This document shows positions 26,655 to 34,954 of a stretch of DNA of 64,000 nucleotides, piece by piece. The notes below the pieces were generated by a model that was given only the letters and a program-made list of their open reading frames with translations, had not been told where the DNA came from and did not search any database. The translations under genes and the position numbers were made by a program. The DNA comes from Sphingomonadaceae bacterium. Its GTDB lineage: Bacteria > Pseudomonadota > Alphaproteobacteria > Sphingomonadales > Sphingomonadaceae. Each line of letters opens with the position of its first letter. Within the stretch, counting starts at the first letter, position 1. The stretch spans positions 23,755 through 87,754 of the forward strand of contig JAJUHA010000008.1 of NCBI GenBank assembly GCA_029268145.1, written 5' to 3'.

Positions 26655-27800
26655 ATGGACTTCAGCTTCACCGAGACGCAGGGGATGCTGCGCGACAGCC
26701 TCGCGCGCTATCTGCGCGAACGCTACGACTTCGACACCCGGCAGAAGATGCTCGCCCTCGAGGGCGGGCGCGACCCGGCGGTGTGGAAGGCGCTGGCCGA
26801 GGAGCTCGGCATCCTCGGCGCCGGCTTTCCCGAGGCGCATGGCGGGCTGGGCGGCGGCCCGGTCGAGCACATGGTCATCATGGAGGAGCTGGGCCGGGCG
26901 ATCGCGGTCGAGCCCTATCTCGACACCTGCATCGTCGGCGGCGGCGCGCTGCTGGCCGCCGGCGGCGACCATGCGGAGACGCTCATCCCGGCCATCATCG
27001 CCGGCGAGGTCATCATCGGCTTCGCCTGGGCCGAGGCGAGGAGCCGCTACAACCCGGCGCGGATCGCAACGCGTGCCAGCGCCGATGGCTCCGGCTGGAC
27101 GCTCGACGGCGACAAGGCGGTGGTGATCGCCGGCCCCTATGCCACCCACTATCTCGTGACCGCCCGGACCGCGGGCAATCCGGGCGATCGGGACGGCGTG
27201 TCGCTCTTCCTTGTCGGGGCGGGAACGGCGGGCATCAGCCGGCGGGACTATCCGACGGTCGATGGCTGGATGGCCTCGGAGCTCCATTTCGAGCGGGCCA
27301 ACGTGGGGCCGCACGCCCTGCTGGGCCGCGAGGGCAAGGCGCTGCCCCTCGTCGAGGAACTCATCGACCGCGCGACGGCGGCCACCTGCGCCGAGGCGGC
27401 CGGCACGATGCGCCGGCTCCACGAGCTCACCCTCGACTATGCCAGGCAGCGGGTGCAGTTCGGCCAGCCCATCAGCCGCTTCCAGGTGATCCAGCACCGC
27501 CTCGTCGACATGCTGATGGAAGTCGAGCAGGCGGTCTCCATGACCTATCAGGCGACGCTCCGGCTCGACCTTCCGGCAGCCGAGCGGGCCCGTGCGGTCA
27601 GCCAGGCCAAGGCGAAGATTGCCAAGGGCGCGCGCTTCCTCGGCCAGGCCGCGATCCAGACCCATGGCGGGATCGGGATCACCAACGAGCTGGCCGCCGG
27701 CCACTATTTCAAGCGCCTCACCATGCTCGAGAGCCGCTTCGGCGACCAGGATCACCATCTCGCGCGCCTCGAGGCGCTGATGCTGGCCGAGGCGGCCTGA
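26655..27800 (+). CDS. Acyl-CoA dehydrogenase, small-subunit type (probably lacks the base)
   Basis: 381 residues; AAGGGGAGGACGG precedes the ATG. The fold is recognisable from MDFSFTETQGMLRDSLARYL, LGILGAGFPEAHGGLGG, the RQRVQFGQPISRFQVIQHRLVDM helix and IQTHGGIGITNE. Neither usual catalytic Glu position holds a Glu: the first reads LIDRATAATCAEAAGTM and the C-terminal loop reads LTMLESRFGDQDHH. I infer a structural or FAD-contributing partner of the preceding gene. It resembles the pimeloyl-CoA dehydrogenase small subunit group. Confidence 0.85.
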   Translation: MDFSFTETQGMLRDSLARYLRERYDFDTRQKMLALEGGRDPAVWKALAEELGILGAGFPEAHGGLGGGPVEHMVIMEELGRAIAVEPYLDTCIVGGGALLAAGGDHAETLIPAIIAGEVIIGFAWAEARSRYNPARIATRASADGSGWTLDGDKAVVIAGPYATHYLVTARTAGNPGDRDGVSLFLVGAGTAGISRRDYPTVDGWMASELHFERANVGPHALLGREGKALPLVEELIDRATAATCAEAAGTMRRLHELTLDYARQRVQFGQPISRFQVIQHRLVDMLMEVEQAVSMTYQATLRLDLPAAERARAVSQAKAKIAKGARFLGQAAIQTHGGIGITNELAAGHYFKRLTMLESRFGDQDHHLARLEALMLAEAA

Positions 27801-27819
27801 CCGGGCGCGCAGCCTGGCC

Positions 27820-29817
27820 GTGATCCGGGCCTGGTGGCAGGGCTCGGGCCGGGAGCTGGCCGCGGCAGATCCAGATGCGGTCTGCGGCGCGCTCGCCAGC
27901 TGCTCGCCCTTCCCGGTCGAGCCGGCGCAGCTGGCAGCCTGGCACGCGACCGTCCGCCACCTGCAACCAGCGACAGCGGCGCTTCCCGACGCGACCGTCT
28001 TCCTCGAGTTCGCGATCCCGCGCATGGGCCGGCGGGCCGATGCCGTCATCGTGCATGCCGGCCACGTCTTCGTGGTCGAGATGAAGGTCGGCTCCCGGGA
28101 TTTCCCGCGCCATGCCCGCACCCAGGTGGAGGGCTATGCGCTCGACCTTGCCCATTTCCACGAGACGAGCCGGGCCGTTCCGCTGACGCCGGTGCTCGTC
28201 GCAACCGAAGCACCGGCGCAGGGCGTGCCGCTCCTCCCGGGCGCGACCGGCTCGCCCCGGCCCGTCCTCTGCCTCGCGCCCGGGGACCTCCTGGCGGCCA
28301 TTCGCCAGACGGTCGCAGCCAGCCCCGCCCCGCCGCTCGACCCCTTCGCCTGGGCGCAAGGGGCCTACCGCCCCACCCCTACCATCATCGAGGCGGCGCA
28401 GGCGCTGTTCGGGGGGCACCAGGTCGAGGAGATTGCCCGTGCCGGTGCCGACAACCTCGCCGAGGCGACCGACGCGATCCGCGCCATCGTCGCGGCGGAC
28501 GCCGCAGGGCGAACAAAGTCTCTCGTGTTCCTGACCGGCGTGCCGGGCTCGGGCAAGACGCTGGCCGGGCTCAACCTCGCGACCACGCACATGGAGGCGG
28601 GCTCGGCCACTGCGGCCACCTATCTCTCTGGCAACGGACCGCTGGTTGCCGTGCTGCAGGAAGCGCTGCTGCGCGACGAGCGCCGCCGCAGCCGCGCCCG
28701 CGAGCCAGGGGAACGACCCCCCGACCCGACCGGCCGGCGCAAGGCCGACGCCTTCATCCAGAACCTCCACAAGTGGCGCGACCATCATGTCGCCGACCCT
28801 CGCCCCCCAGCCGAGCGCGTCGTCATCTTCGACGAGGCGCAGCGCGCCTGGACCGCAGAGGAGACCGCGAGGTTCATGGCCAAGCGCGGCCATCCTGACT
28901 GGACAGACAGCGAGCCGGCGTTCCTGCTCTCTGTCATGAACCGGCACGACGGCGCGGCAACCGTCGTCTGCCTCGTCGGGGAGGGGCAGGAGATCAACCG
29001 CGGTGAGGCCGGCATCGGCGCCTGGGTCGAGGCGCTGGGAAAGCCCGCCTTCGCCCACTGGCATGTGCACGCCTCGCCGCACCTCATGGGCCTGGACGGC
29101 GGGCTTGACGAGACCCTCCGACGCTACCTCGCGCATCGGGCAGGTGGCGGGAACCCGCACCTCCACCTCACCGTCTCGATGCGCAGCTTCCGCGCCGCGC
29201 GTGTGTCTGCCTTCGTCGCTGCGCTTCTCGACGAGGATGCGGGAGCCGCCCGCGCGCTCCTGCCGCACCCCGAGACCTTCCCGATCCTCCGCACCCGTTC
29301 GCTTGCGGAGGCGCGGAACTGGCTGCGCAGGAAGCGGCGCGGCACCGAACGCGCGGGGATCGTGGCGTCCGCCAACGCGCTTCGCCTGAAGCCGGAGGGC
29401 CTGTTCGTGAAGGCCAAGGTCGATCCGCCCCACTGGTTCCTGAACGAGCCGCACGACATCCGCAGCTCCGACATGCTCGAGGATGCCGCGACCGCGTTCG
29501 ACGTGCAGGGACTCGAGCTCGACTGGGTGTGCGTCGCCTGGGACCTCGACCTCAGCCGCGGCGAGACGGGCTGGGTCGCGCGTGGCTTCTCGGGCACCCG
29601 CTGGCAGCCTTCCGATCCGGCCGGCTTTCGCGATGCCCGCCGCGCGTACCGGCTCAACAGCTACCGCGTGCTGCTGACCCGCGCCCGGCAGGGGATGGTC
29701 ATCTTCGTGCCGAGGGGCGACCTCGACGACGCGACGCGGCCGCCCGCGGCCCATGACGCGGTCGACGGCTGGCTCGCGCGCTGCGGCATCCCGCCACTCG
29801 GGGGCGGGCCCCTCTAG
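27820..29817 (+). CDS. PD-(D/E)XK nuclease-like plus DUF2075 helicase-like protein
   Basis: 665 residues from a GTG. The N-terminal part (about 1-200) holds a nuclease-like RRADAVIVHAGHVFVVEMKV, with Asp near 74 and Glu-x-Lys at 87-89. The C-terminal DUF2075 ATPase has Walker A GVPGSGKT (240-247), Walker B FDEAQ (338-341), a MRSFRA segment and a helicase motif VI-like LLTRARQGMVIFVP (about 616-628). DUF2075 domains are related to Schlafen group and superfamily 1 helicases. Parts use codons slightly less GC-biased than neighbours (acaaagtctctcgtg near 28514). It lies between housekeeping genes with no methylase or other partner. A DNA or RNA processing or defence role is inference. Confidence 0.82.
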   Translation: MIRAWWQGSGRELAAADPDAVCGALASCSPFPVEPAQLAAWHATVRHLQPATAALPDATVFLEFAIPRMGRRADAVIVHAGHVFVVEMKVGSRDFPRHARTQVEGYALDLAHFHETSRAVPLTPVLVATEAPAQGVPLLPGATGSPRPVLCLAPGDLLAAIRQTVAASPAPPLDPFAWAQGAYRPTPTIIEAAQALFGGHQVEEIARAGADNLAEATDAIRAIVAADAAGRTKSLVFLTGVPGSGKTLAGLNLATTHMEAGSATAATYLSGNGPLVAVLQEALLRDERRRSRAREPGERPPDPTGRRKADAFIQNLHKWRDHHVADPRPPAERVVIFDEAQRAWTAEETARFMAKRGHPDWTDSEPAFLLSVMNRHDGAATVVCLVGEGQEINRGEAGIGAWVEALGKPAFAHWHVHASPHLMGLDGGLDETLRRYLAHRAGGGNPHLHLTVSMRSFRAARVSAFVAALLDEDAGAARALLPHPETFPILRTRSLAEARNWLRRKRRGTERAGIVASANALRLKPEGLFVKAKVDPPHWFLNEPHDIRSSDMLEDAATAFDVQGLELDWVCVAWDLDLSRGETGWVARGFSGTRWQPSDPAGFRDARRAYRLNSYRVLLTRARQGMVIFVPRGDLDDATRPPAAHDAVDGWLARCGIPPLGGGPL

Positions 29818-31304
29818 GCCTCGCCCGGCCGGCGGCCCTGGGCGCGGTCCCAGGTCATCCGGAACGGGCCATGCTGCAGCAGGTCCTCGGCCACGAGGCC
29901 GGGGCCGAGGAGCGTGCCGATCGCGCCATGAAGCCAGGAGGCCGCGGCGGCCGCCTCGAAGCCCGGCATGCGCTGTGCCAGAAGCCCGGTCGCGAAGCCC
30001 GCCAGCACGTCACCCGATCCTGCCGTCGCCAGCCAGGGCGTGGCATTGGTGGCGATCGCGGCCCGGCCATCGGGCGCCGCCACCACGCCGTCCGTGCCCT
30101 TCAGGATCACGACGGCGCCCGTGGCGGCGGCCGCCGCCCGCGCGCGCACCAGGCGCGATCCCTCGCCGGGGGCGAACAGGCGCGCATATTCGCCATCATG
30201 CGGGGTCAGGACCACCGGCCGGTCCTCGGCGCAGACGAGCTGCGCCAGCGCATCCACCTCGCCGGCGAAGGCGGTGAGCGCATCGGCATCGAGCACCACC
30301 GCCCTGCCGGAGCGAAGCGCAGCTTCCGCCGCGGCGCGCGCGTGCGCCCCGGCACCTGGCCCCACGCACACGGCCGTCACGCGCGGGTCGCAAAGGGCCT
30401 GCGCCAGAGCGGCCGCATCGCCCTCCTGGAGCATCACGGCCGTCAGCTGCGCGGCATGGACGCGCAGCGCTGCCGCATCGCCCACCAGCGTGACGGCGCC
30501 GGCCCCGGCCCTCAGCGCCGCCTGCGCGGCAAGGCGCGACGCCCCGGTCGCAAGCTCCGGACCAGACCAGACCAGGGCAGCGCCGCGGGCATATTTGTGG
30601 GCGCCCGGCCCCGGCTCGGGCAGATGCCAGAGGCCGGGCCCGTTGGCGTGGACATCGGTTGCCGTCGGCGGCAGGCCGAGATCGGTCACGAAGATGTGGC
30701 CGCAATGGAGCGTGCCAGGCAGCAGCATGTGCCCCGGCTTCATGGCGTGGAAGGCGAAGGTTGCATCCGCGCGCACGGCGACGCCGCGGATCGCCCCCGT
30801 CTCCGCGCACACGCCCGACGGCAGATCGGCTGCGAAGACGGTGGCGCCGCTCGCGTTGATCCGCTCGACGATGGCCGCCGCCGGCCCGTCGAGATCGCGC
30901 ATCAGACCAATCCCGAACAGCGCATCGACCACGAGGTCGGCTTCGGGCCAGGGCGCGTCGGGCGGCAGGACCTCACCGCCCCACAGCGCGCGCGCGCGGC
31001 CGGCGTCCCCCCGCCACCCGCCCTCGGGCGGCAGGCCGACGACGCTGACCCTGTGCCCAGCCGTCTCGAGGAAATGGGCCGCGGCAAGCCCGTCGCCGCC
31101 ATTGTTCCCCGGCCCGGCTACGACCAGAACGCGGCCCCGCGCATTGCCCGATGCTTCCAGATACTGGCCGACGGTGCGCGCGACATCCACGGCCGCCAGC
31201 TGCATGAGCGCGAAGCTGTCGCCACCGGCGGCGAAATGCGCGGCTTCCGCCGCGCGCATCGCCGCCGGCGTCAGGAGCGGCCGGTAATGATCGGGCGGAT
31301 CCAC
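29814..31304 (-). CDS. nnr: Bifunctional NAD(P)HX epimerase/dehydratase
   Basis: 496 residues. The N-terminal YjeF epimerase (about 10-215) includes VLVVAGPGNNGGDGLAAAHFL and LVVDALFGIGL. The C-terminal ribokinase-like ADP-dependent dehydratase (about 225-480) includes AVCVGPGAGAHARAA, VVLDADALTAFAG, VVLTPHDGEYARLF and WLATAGSGDVLAGFATGLL. Together they repair hydrated NADH and NADPH. The start is a GTG at 31302-31304. Its end overlaps the convergent DUF2075 gene by four bases. Confidence 0.95.
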   Translation of the reverse strand: MDPPDHYRPLLTPAAMRAAEAAHFAAGGDSFALMQLAAVDVARTVGQYLEASGNARGRVLVVAGPGNNGGDGLAAAHFLETAGHRVSVVGLPPEGGWRGDAGRARALWGGEVLPPDAPWPEADLVVDALFGIGLMRDLDGPAAAIVERINASGATVFAADLPSGVCAETGAIRGVAVRADATFAFHAMKPGHMLLPGTLHCGHIFVTDLGLPPTATDVHANGPGLWHLPEPGPGAHKYARGAALVWSGPELATGASRLAAQAALRAGAGAVTLVGDAAALRVHAAQLTAVMLQEGDAAALAQALCDPRVTAVCVGPGAGAHARAAAEAALRSGRAVVLDADALTAFAGEVDALAQLVCAEDRPVVLTPHDGEYARLFAPGEGSRLVRARAAAAATGAVVILKGTDGVVAAPDGRAAIATNATPWLATAGSGDVLAGFATGLLAQRMPGFEAAAAASWLHGAIGTLLGPGLVAEDLLQHGPFRMTWDRAQGRRPGEA

Positions 31305-31326
31305 GCGCGCACCCAGCCCGGCCCGG

Positions 31327-31824
31327 TCACGCCGCCCGCTTCAGCTCCTCGTCGGCTGCCCGCCAGTCGCGCGAGACGAGCACTTCCTCGATTGCGGTGC
31401 GGGTCTCCAGCTGGCCGTTGCGGATCCAGTGCCAGGTGCGGCAGCGCTTCGTGCCGTCGTCGGAGAGCTGGATCATCTCGTAGAGATAGAGGTCGGGGTC
31501 CCCGGTGCGCTGCCAGTAGAGCACGACAGTCCGCAGCTTGTCGTCGAGCGGAAGCTCGGCCGCCCAGCCCTGGATGAGTTCGTTGTTCCACCAGATGCGC
31601 CCGTCGCGATACTCGGCCGGAAAGTCGCGCACTTCCTTGCGGCCGTCGGCCCACTCGTAATGGTTGGTCTGGTGATAGGGATAGGGCCCCGAATCCGGGA
31701 AGCGGCAGAGAAGCCGCGACTTGTGCTCGTCGATGAGCTTCCCGCTCGCGTCATAGTAGCGGTAGGTACCCTCCCACACGCCCTCGTGGCGGGCCAGAAG
31801 CGGCATGTCCTCGCGAATTCCCAT
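31327..31824 (-). CDS. DUF3598-family protein
   Basis: 165 residues from the ATG at 31822-31824, with AAGGAGAAG upstream. The pattern begins MGIREDMPLLARHEGVWEGT and continues with CRFPDSGPYPYHQTNHYEW, DGRIWWNNELIQGWA, LYLYEMIQLSDDGTKRCRTW and HWIRNGQLETRTAIEE. It matches what I know of the DUF3598 beta-barrel (lipocalin-like) group. Function is unknown. It is 23 bases upstream of the nnr start on the same strand. Confidence 0.8.
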   Translation of the reverse strand: MGIREDMPLLARHEGVWEGTYRYYDASGKLIDEHKSRLLCRFPDSGPYPYHQTNHYEWADGRKEVRDFPAEYRDGRIWWNNELIQGWAAELPLDDKLRTVVLYWQRTGDPDLYLYEMIQLSDDGTKRCRTWHWIRNGQLETRTAIEEVLVSRDWRAADEELKRAA

Positions 31825-31852
31825 GGGTCTTCTCCTTCGCTTGCGGTGACAA

Positions 31853-33301
31853 TCACTGCGGTCCGGCAGCGTCAAGGCAGGCAGCGAGCAGCGGCCGGGC
31901 TGCCGATGCGCGCATCAGCGCGAGATGGCGCACGGCCAGCCGCTCGGGCGCAAGCTCCGCCGGATCGAAGGGGCGCGCGGTCGCGGGCGAGGCCGCGAAC
32001 CAGGGCGCAAAGCAGGTTTCGGCGCGCAGCATCCGCCAGGCCCTGAGCAGATGGGTGCCGGCCCAGTCGGGCGTGAGGTCGGGCAGACCCTGCGCCCGCC
32101 ACGCGCCCCGGTCGCCCGGGGGAAGCGGGGCAGGATCATGGGCAAGGCCGAGCCGCGCGGCCACCTCGGCCGCGAGCACCGCGCACCAGCCGGCGCCGAC
32201 CACGCGCCTCGGCGCGGCACCGTGCGCGCGCATGGCCGCCACGACCACCTCGGCCCAGGCGGCGAGCCTGCCGGGCGCGTCGGGCCAGGGGTCGGAGAGG
32301 CCGTGGCCGGGCAGGTCGAGCGCGAGCATGCCCGGCGGCGCCGCGGTCAGCGCCGACCCGGGCGCGTGAAGCGCGAGATCGCCCGCCCCCTTCCAGTGGA
32401 GGAGGCCGTCGAACCCGCCCGCCGAGACGGAAATGAAGCCCTCGCCGACATCGGGCGTGCGCGGGGTGGCGGGAGGCGCGGGGTGGGCGAGGAGCCAGGC
32501 CAGCGCCTCCGCCTCGAGCTCGGCGGGCGTCTCGACCGGCCGCACGCGCCAGTTCGGCGGCACCTCGCCCAGGCGGGCGATGTGCGCCTTCAGCGGATCC
32601 CCCTCATAGGCGGAGATGAGGACGGGAGGCGTGGGCGCGCCCGGCGGCGGCACGTCGCGCCTGGCGCGCAGCACTGCGCCATAGCCCAGCGAGAAGCTGT
32701 TCCCGGCGGCGAGGCACTCCATCACGATCGGCTGGGCCTGCGCCGGATCCAGCGTCGCCATCGGCAGGCGGTTGCCGTTGCCCGGCCGGTACCAGGGGAA
32801 GAACCAGCTCTGCTCCTGCACCCGGCCCCAGAGCCAGGCGAGGTGCTCGCCGAAGGGCACGGGCAGGAAATCGGGCGTGTAGGCAGCGCCGAAGTCGGCC
32901 TTCTCCGCCTCGGTCCATACGGCATAGCCGCCGCAGGCAAGGCAGGAGAACCGATCGGGGTGCCGCTTGGCTGCCGTCACGAGGATGATGGCACCCGAGT
33001 GGAAGCCGTAGGCCCCCACCTGGGGCAGGCCGAGCGCGTCAAGGAGCGCAACGACGGCATCGGCATAGTCCTCGCACTCGGGCAGGGCGAGCGGCAGCGG
33101 CGCGGAATCGCCGAACCCCGGCGTATCGGGCGCGATCACGGTGAAGTGCGCCGCCCAGCGGCCGATGAGCGGCATATATTCGGCCGACGAACGCGGCGAC
33201 TGGTGGACGAGGAGGAGCGGCGGGCCGCTTCCGGCCCGGCGATAGTGGACCCGGCGGGTCGAGCCGTCGGGGTTGGGCACATCAATGAAGGCGCGGGTCA
33301 T
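31853..33301 (-). CDS. Double-domain alpha/beta-hydrolase
   Basis: 482 residues, roughly twice a normal alpha/beta-hydrolase. The first half (about 1-270) shows PLLLVHQSPRSSAEYMPL (oxyanion region), VIAPDTPGFGDSAPL, and a nucleophile elbow written YGFHSGAIILV instead of GxSxG. The second half (about 300-480) repeats the layout with MLALDLPGHGLSDPWPD and an elbow-like VVGAGWCAVLAAEVA that lacks a clear Ser. It looks like a fused pair with a probably inactive second domain. I chose the ATG at 33299-33301 because it overlaps the stop of the upstream VOC-like gene (ATGA), indicating coupling; an ATG six bases upstream is also in frame. Confidence 0.82.
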   Translation of the reverse strand: MTRAFIDVPNPDGSTRRVHYRRAGSGPPLLLVHQSPRSSAEYMPLIGRWAAHFTVIAPDTPGFGDSAPLPLALPECEDYADAVVALLDALGLPQVGAYGFHSGAIILVTAAKRHPDRFSCLACGGYAVWTEAEKADFGAAYTPDFLPVPFGEHLAWLWGRVQEQSWFFPWYRPGNGNRLPMATLDPAQAQPIVMECLAAGNSFSLGYGAVLRARRDVPPPGAPTPPVLISAYEGDPLKAHIARLGEVPPNWRVRPVETPAELEAEALAWLLAHPAPPATPRTPDVGEGFISVSAGGFDGLLHWKGAGDLALHAPGSALTAAPPGMLALDLPGHGLSDPWPDAPGRLAAWAEVVVAAMRAHGAAPRRVVGAGWCAVLAAEVAARLGLAHDPAPLPPGDRGAWRAQGLPDLTPDWAGTHLLRAWRMLRAETCFAPWFAASPATARPFDPAELAPERLAVRHLALMRASAARPLLAACLDAAGPQ

Positions 33302-34194
33302 GCGCATTCGACAAGCTCCATCCGCTCCTCGGACGGGCCGATCACGGTTGCCACGCGCCGGCCGCCGTAGAGCGGGCCCTCGCGCACCACGGGCGGCTCG
33401 AGGAAGGGCGCCTGCACCTCATCGAGGTTCCGATGGGCGAAGGTCAGAAGGGCATTGCCCGGCGGAAGCTCGCCGGGGCTCCGCGGGCGGAAGGTGGCGG
33501 CCTCGGGATACTGGTCGATCTCAGAGGCCGGCATCTCGCCCACCCTGGTCATGGTGAGCGTGGTCGGATGGTCCTCGGGCAGGCCGAAGCTCTGGTTGAT
33601 CATCGAATAGGGGAAGGTGAAGGTCTCGCCCTCCTCGAAGCCGAGCGCCTCGACGTGGAAGGCGAGCGTCGCCGCGCGATCCGCAGCGGCGAGCACGGCG
33701 ATGAACATGCGGTCGACCTCCGCCTCGGCGACCGGCAGCGCAAGACCCGTCATGCGGCTCTCGAGCACGGTGTTGAGATAGAGGACCTCGCCGGCCCGCC
33801 CCTCGACCTGGAAGGGAATGAAGTTGGTGAAGCCCGGCACCAGCCTGGGCGCACCGAGCACGCGGAAGGCCGACCGGTCGATCCGGGCATGGAGGGCGAA
33901 GGCATCGCGCACGGTCATCTCAAACGCTGCCCAGCCATGGCTCGCGAGCGGTCGATAGCCCTCCACCCGGCTTCCCTCCACCAGCCGGAGAAACCCGCCG
34001 CTTCCGCCCTCGCGCGGGGCGAGCAGGGCGAAGCGGCAGCCGACCTGGGCAGGCGCACCCCAGCTGCGGGCGAGATCGGGCGGGACGCGGCCCTCCGCCA
34101 CCACGCGCATGGAAAGTTCGGCGAGATAGTCGCCGAGCGACAGGTCGAAGACGGGGGTGTTCACCGTCCCGCAGAGGATTGCGCCGTGCTGCAT
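33298..34194 (-). CDS. VOC-fold (glyoxalase/dioxygenase superfamily-like) protein
   Basis: About 298 residues from the ATG at 34192-34194 (MQHGAILCGTVNTPVF). ATGs at 34204-34206 and 34216-34218 are alternatives, and the frame extends further. Two similar halves, a helix-strand pattern around MFIAVLAAADRAATLAFHVE with GEMPASEIDQYP, and the closing VATVIGPSEERMELVE resemble vicinal-oxygen-chelate proteins. Metal ligands could not be placed with certainty. It is coupled to the double alpha/beta-hydrolase by a four-base overlap and is divergent from an isochorismatase-family gene, suggesting a small catabolic unit of unknown substrate. Confidence 0.6.
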   Translation of the reverse strand: MQHGAILCGTVNTPVFDLSLGDYLAELSMRVVAEGRVPPDLARSWGAPAQVGCRFALLAPREGGSGGFLRLVEGSRVEGYRPLASHGWAAFEMTVRDAFALHARIDRSAFRVLGAPRLVPGFTNFIPFQVEGRAGEVLYLNTVLESRMTGLALPVAEAEVDRMFIAVLAAADRAATLAFHVEALGFEEGETFTFPYSMINQSFGLPEDHPTTLTMTRVGEMPASEIDQYPEAATFRPRSPGELPPGNALLTFAHRNLDEVQAPFLEPPVVREGPLYGGRRVATVIGPSEERMELVECA

Positions 34195-34255
34195 CAGCCC
34201 GCCCATTTGTCCGGACATTTGCACGGGGCCGCGCGGCGCGCTAGCCGATTCCGCC

Positions 34256-34954
34256 ATGACCCAGCCGCATGGAACCCGCATGGTCGACGACGGCCGCACG
34301 GCGAAGGCAATCTTCGAGGAGGTTCTCGCCAACCCGGCGCGCGCCCGCTTCGGCTATGGCCGCAGGCTCGCGGTGGTCAATGTCGACCTCCAGCGCGCCT
34401 ACACCGACATCCTGTCCTTCCGCACCGCCTACGAGACCGACCCCGACCAGATCGGCCATGTCAACCGCCTGTCGGCGGCCGCGCGTGCGGCCGGCATGCC
34501 CGTGGTGTGGACCCGGGTGGGCTACCGGCCCGACGGCGCCGATGCCGGCGTCTGGGGCACGCGGACCAACACGCCCGATTCGCTCCAGAACATCGCGATC
34601 GGGAGCGAACGGCACCAGTTCGACCCGCGCTGCGACGTGCGCCCCGAGGACCTCGCGTTCACCAAGCGCATGCCCTCGGCCTTCTTCGAGACCCCCTTGC
34701 GCTCCTGGCTCCAGTGGCACGAGGTCGACACGGTGGTGGTGACGGGCGGCTCCACCTCGGGCTGTGTCAGGGCAACCGCCGTCGACAGCCTGTCCCACGG
34801 CTTTCGCACCATCGTGCCGCTCGAGACCTGCGCCGACAAGCACGCCAGCTTCCACTATGCGAACCTCACCGATCTCGCGCTCAAATATGCCGATGTCGTC
34901 CCCGTGGCCGAGGTGATCGGCTGGCTCGAGGCGCGGGTCAGCGCGAAGGGATGA
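34256..34954 (+). CDS. Isochorismatase-family amidohydrolase
   Basis: 232 residues from the ATG at 34256; an ATG at 34280 is a plausible later start. The cysteine hydrolase triad is visible: Asp in LAVVNVDLQRAYTD, Lys in LAFTKRMPSAFFET, and Cys in VTGGSTSGCVRATAVDSL. The sequence after the cysteine (GFRTIVPLETCADKHASFHY) resembles N-carbamoylsarcosine or maleamate amidohydrolases rather than true isochorismatases. It is divergent from the VOC/hydrolase pair by about 60 bases, and its end overlaps the convergent M24 peptidase gene by 17 bases. Substrate not established. Confidence 0.87.
   Translation: MTQPHGTRMVDDGRTAKAIFEEVLANPARARFGYGRRLAVVNVDLQRAYTDILSFRTAYETDPDQIGHVNRLSAAARAAGMPVVWTRVGYRPDGADAGVWGTRTNTPDSLQNIAIGSERHQFDPRCDVRPEDLAFTKRMPSAFFETPLRSWLQWHEVDTVVVTGGSTSGCVRATAVDSLSHGFRTIVPLETCADKHASFHYANLTDLALKYADVVPVAEVIGWLEARVSAKG

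Noticed and set aside
31853..34954. A full nicotinate-type (nicDF) degradation cluster
   Set aside because: Only vague resemblance of the hydrolase and amidohydrolase supports it. The ring-opening dioxygenase, monooxygenase and maleate isomerase are absent and the hydrolase is twice the expected size.
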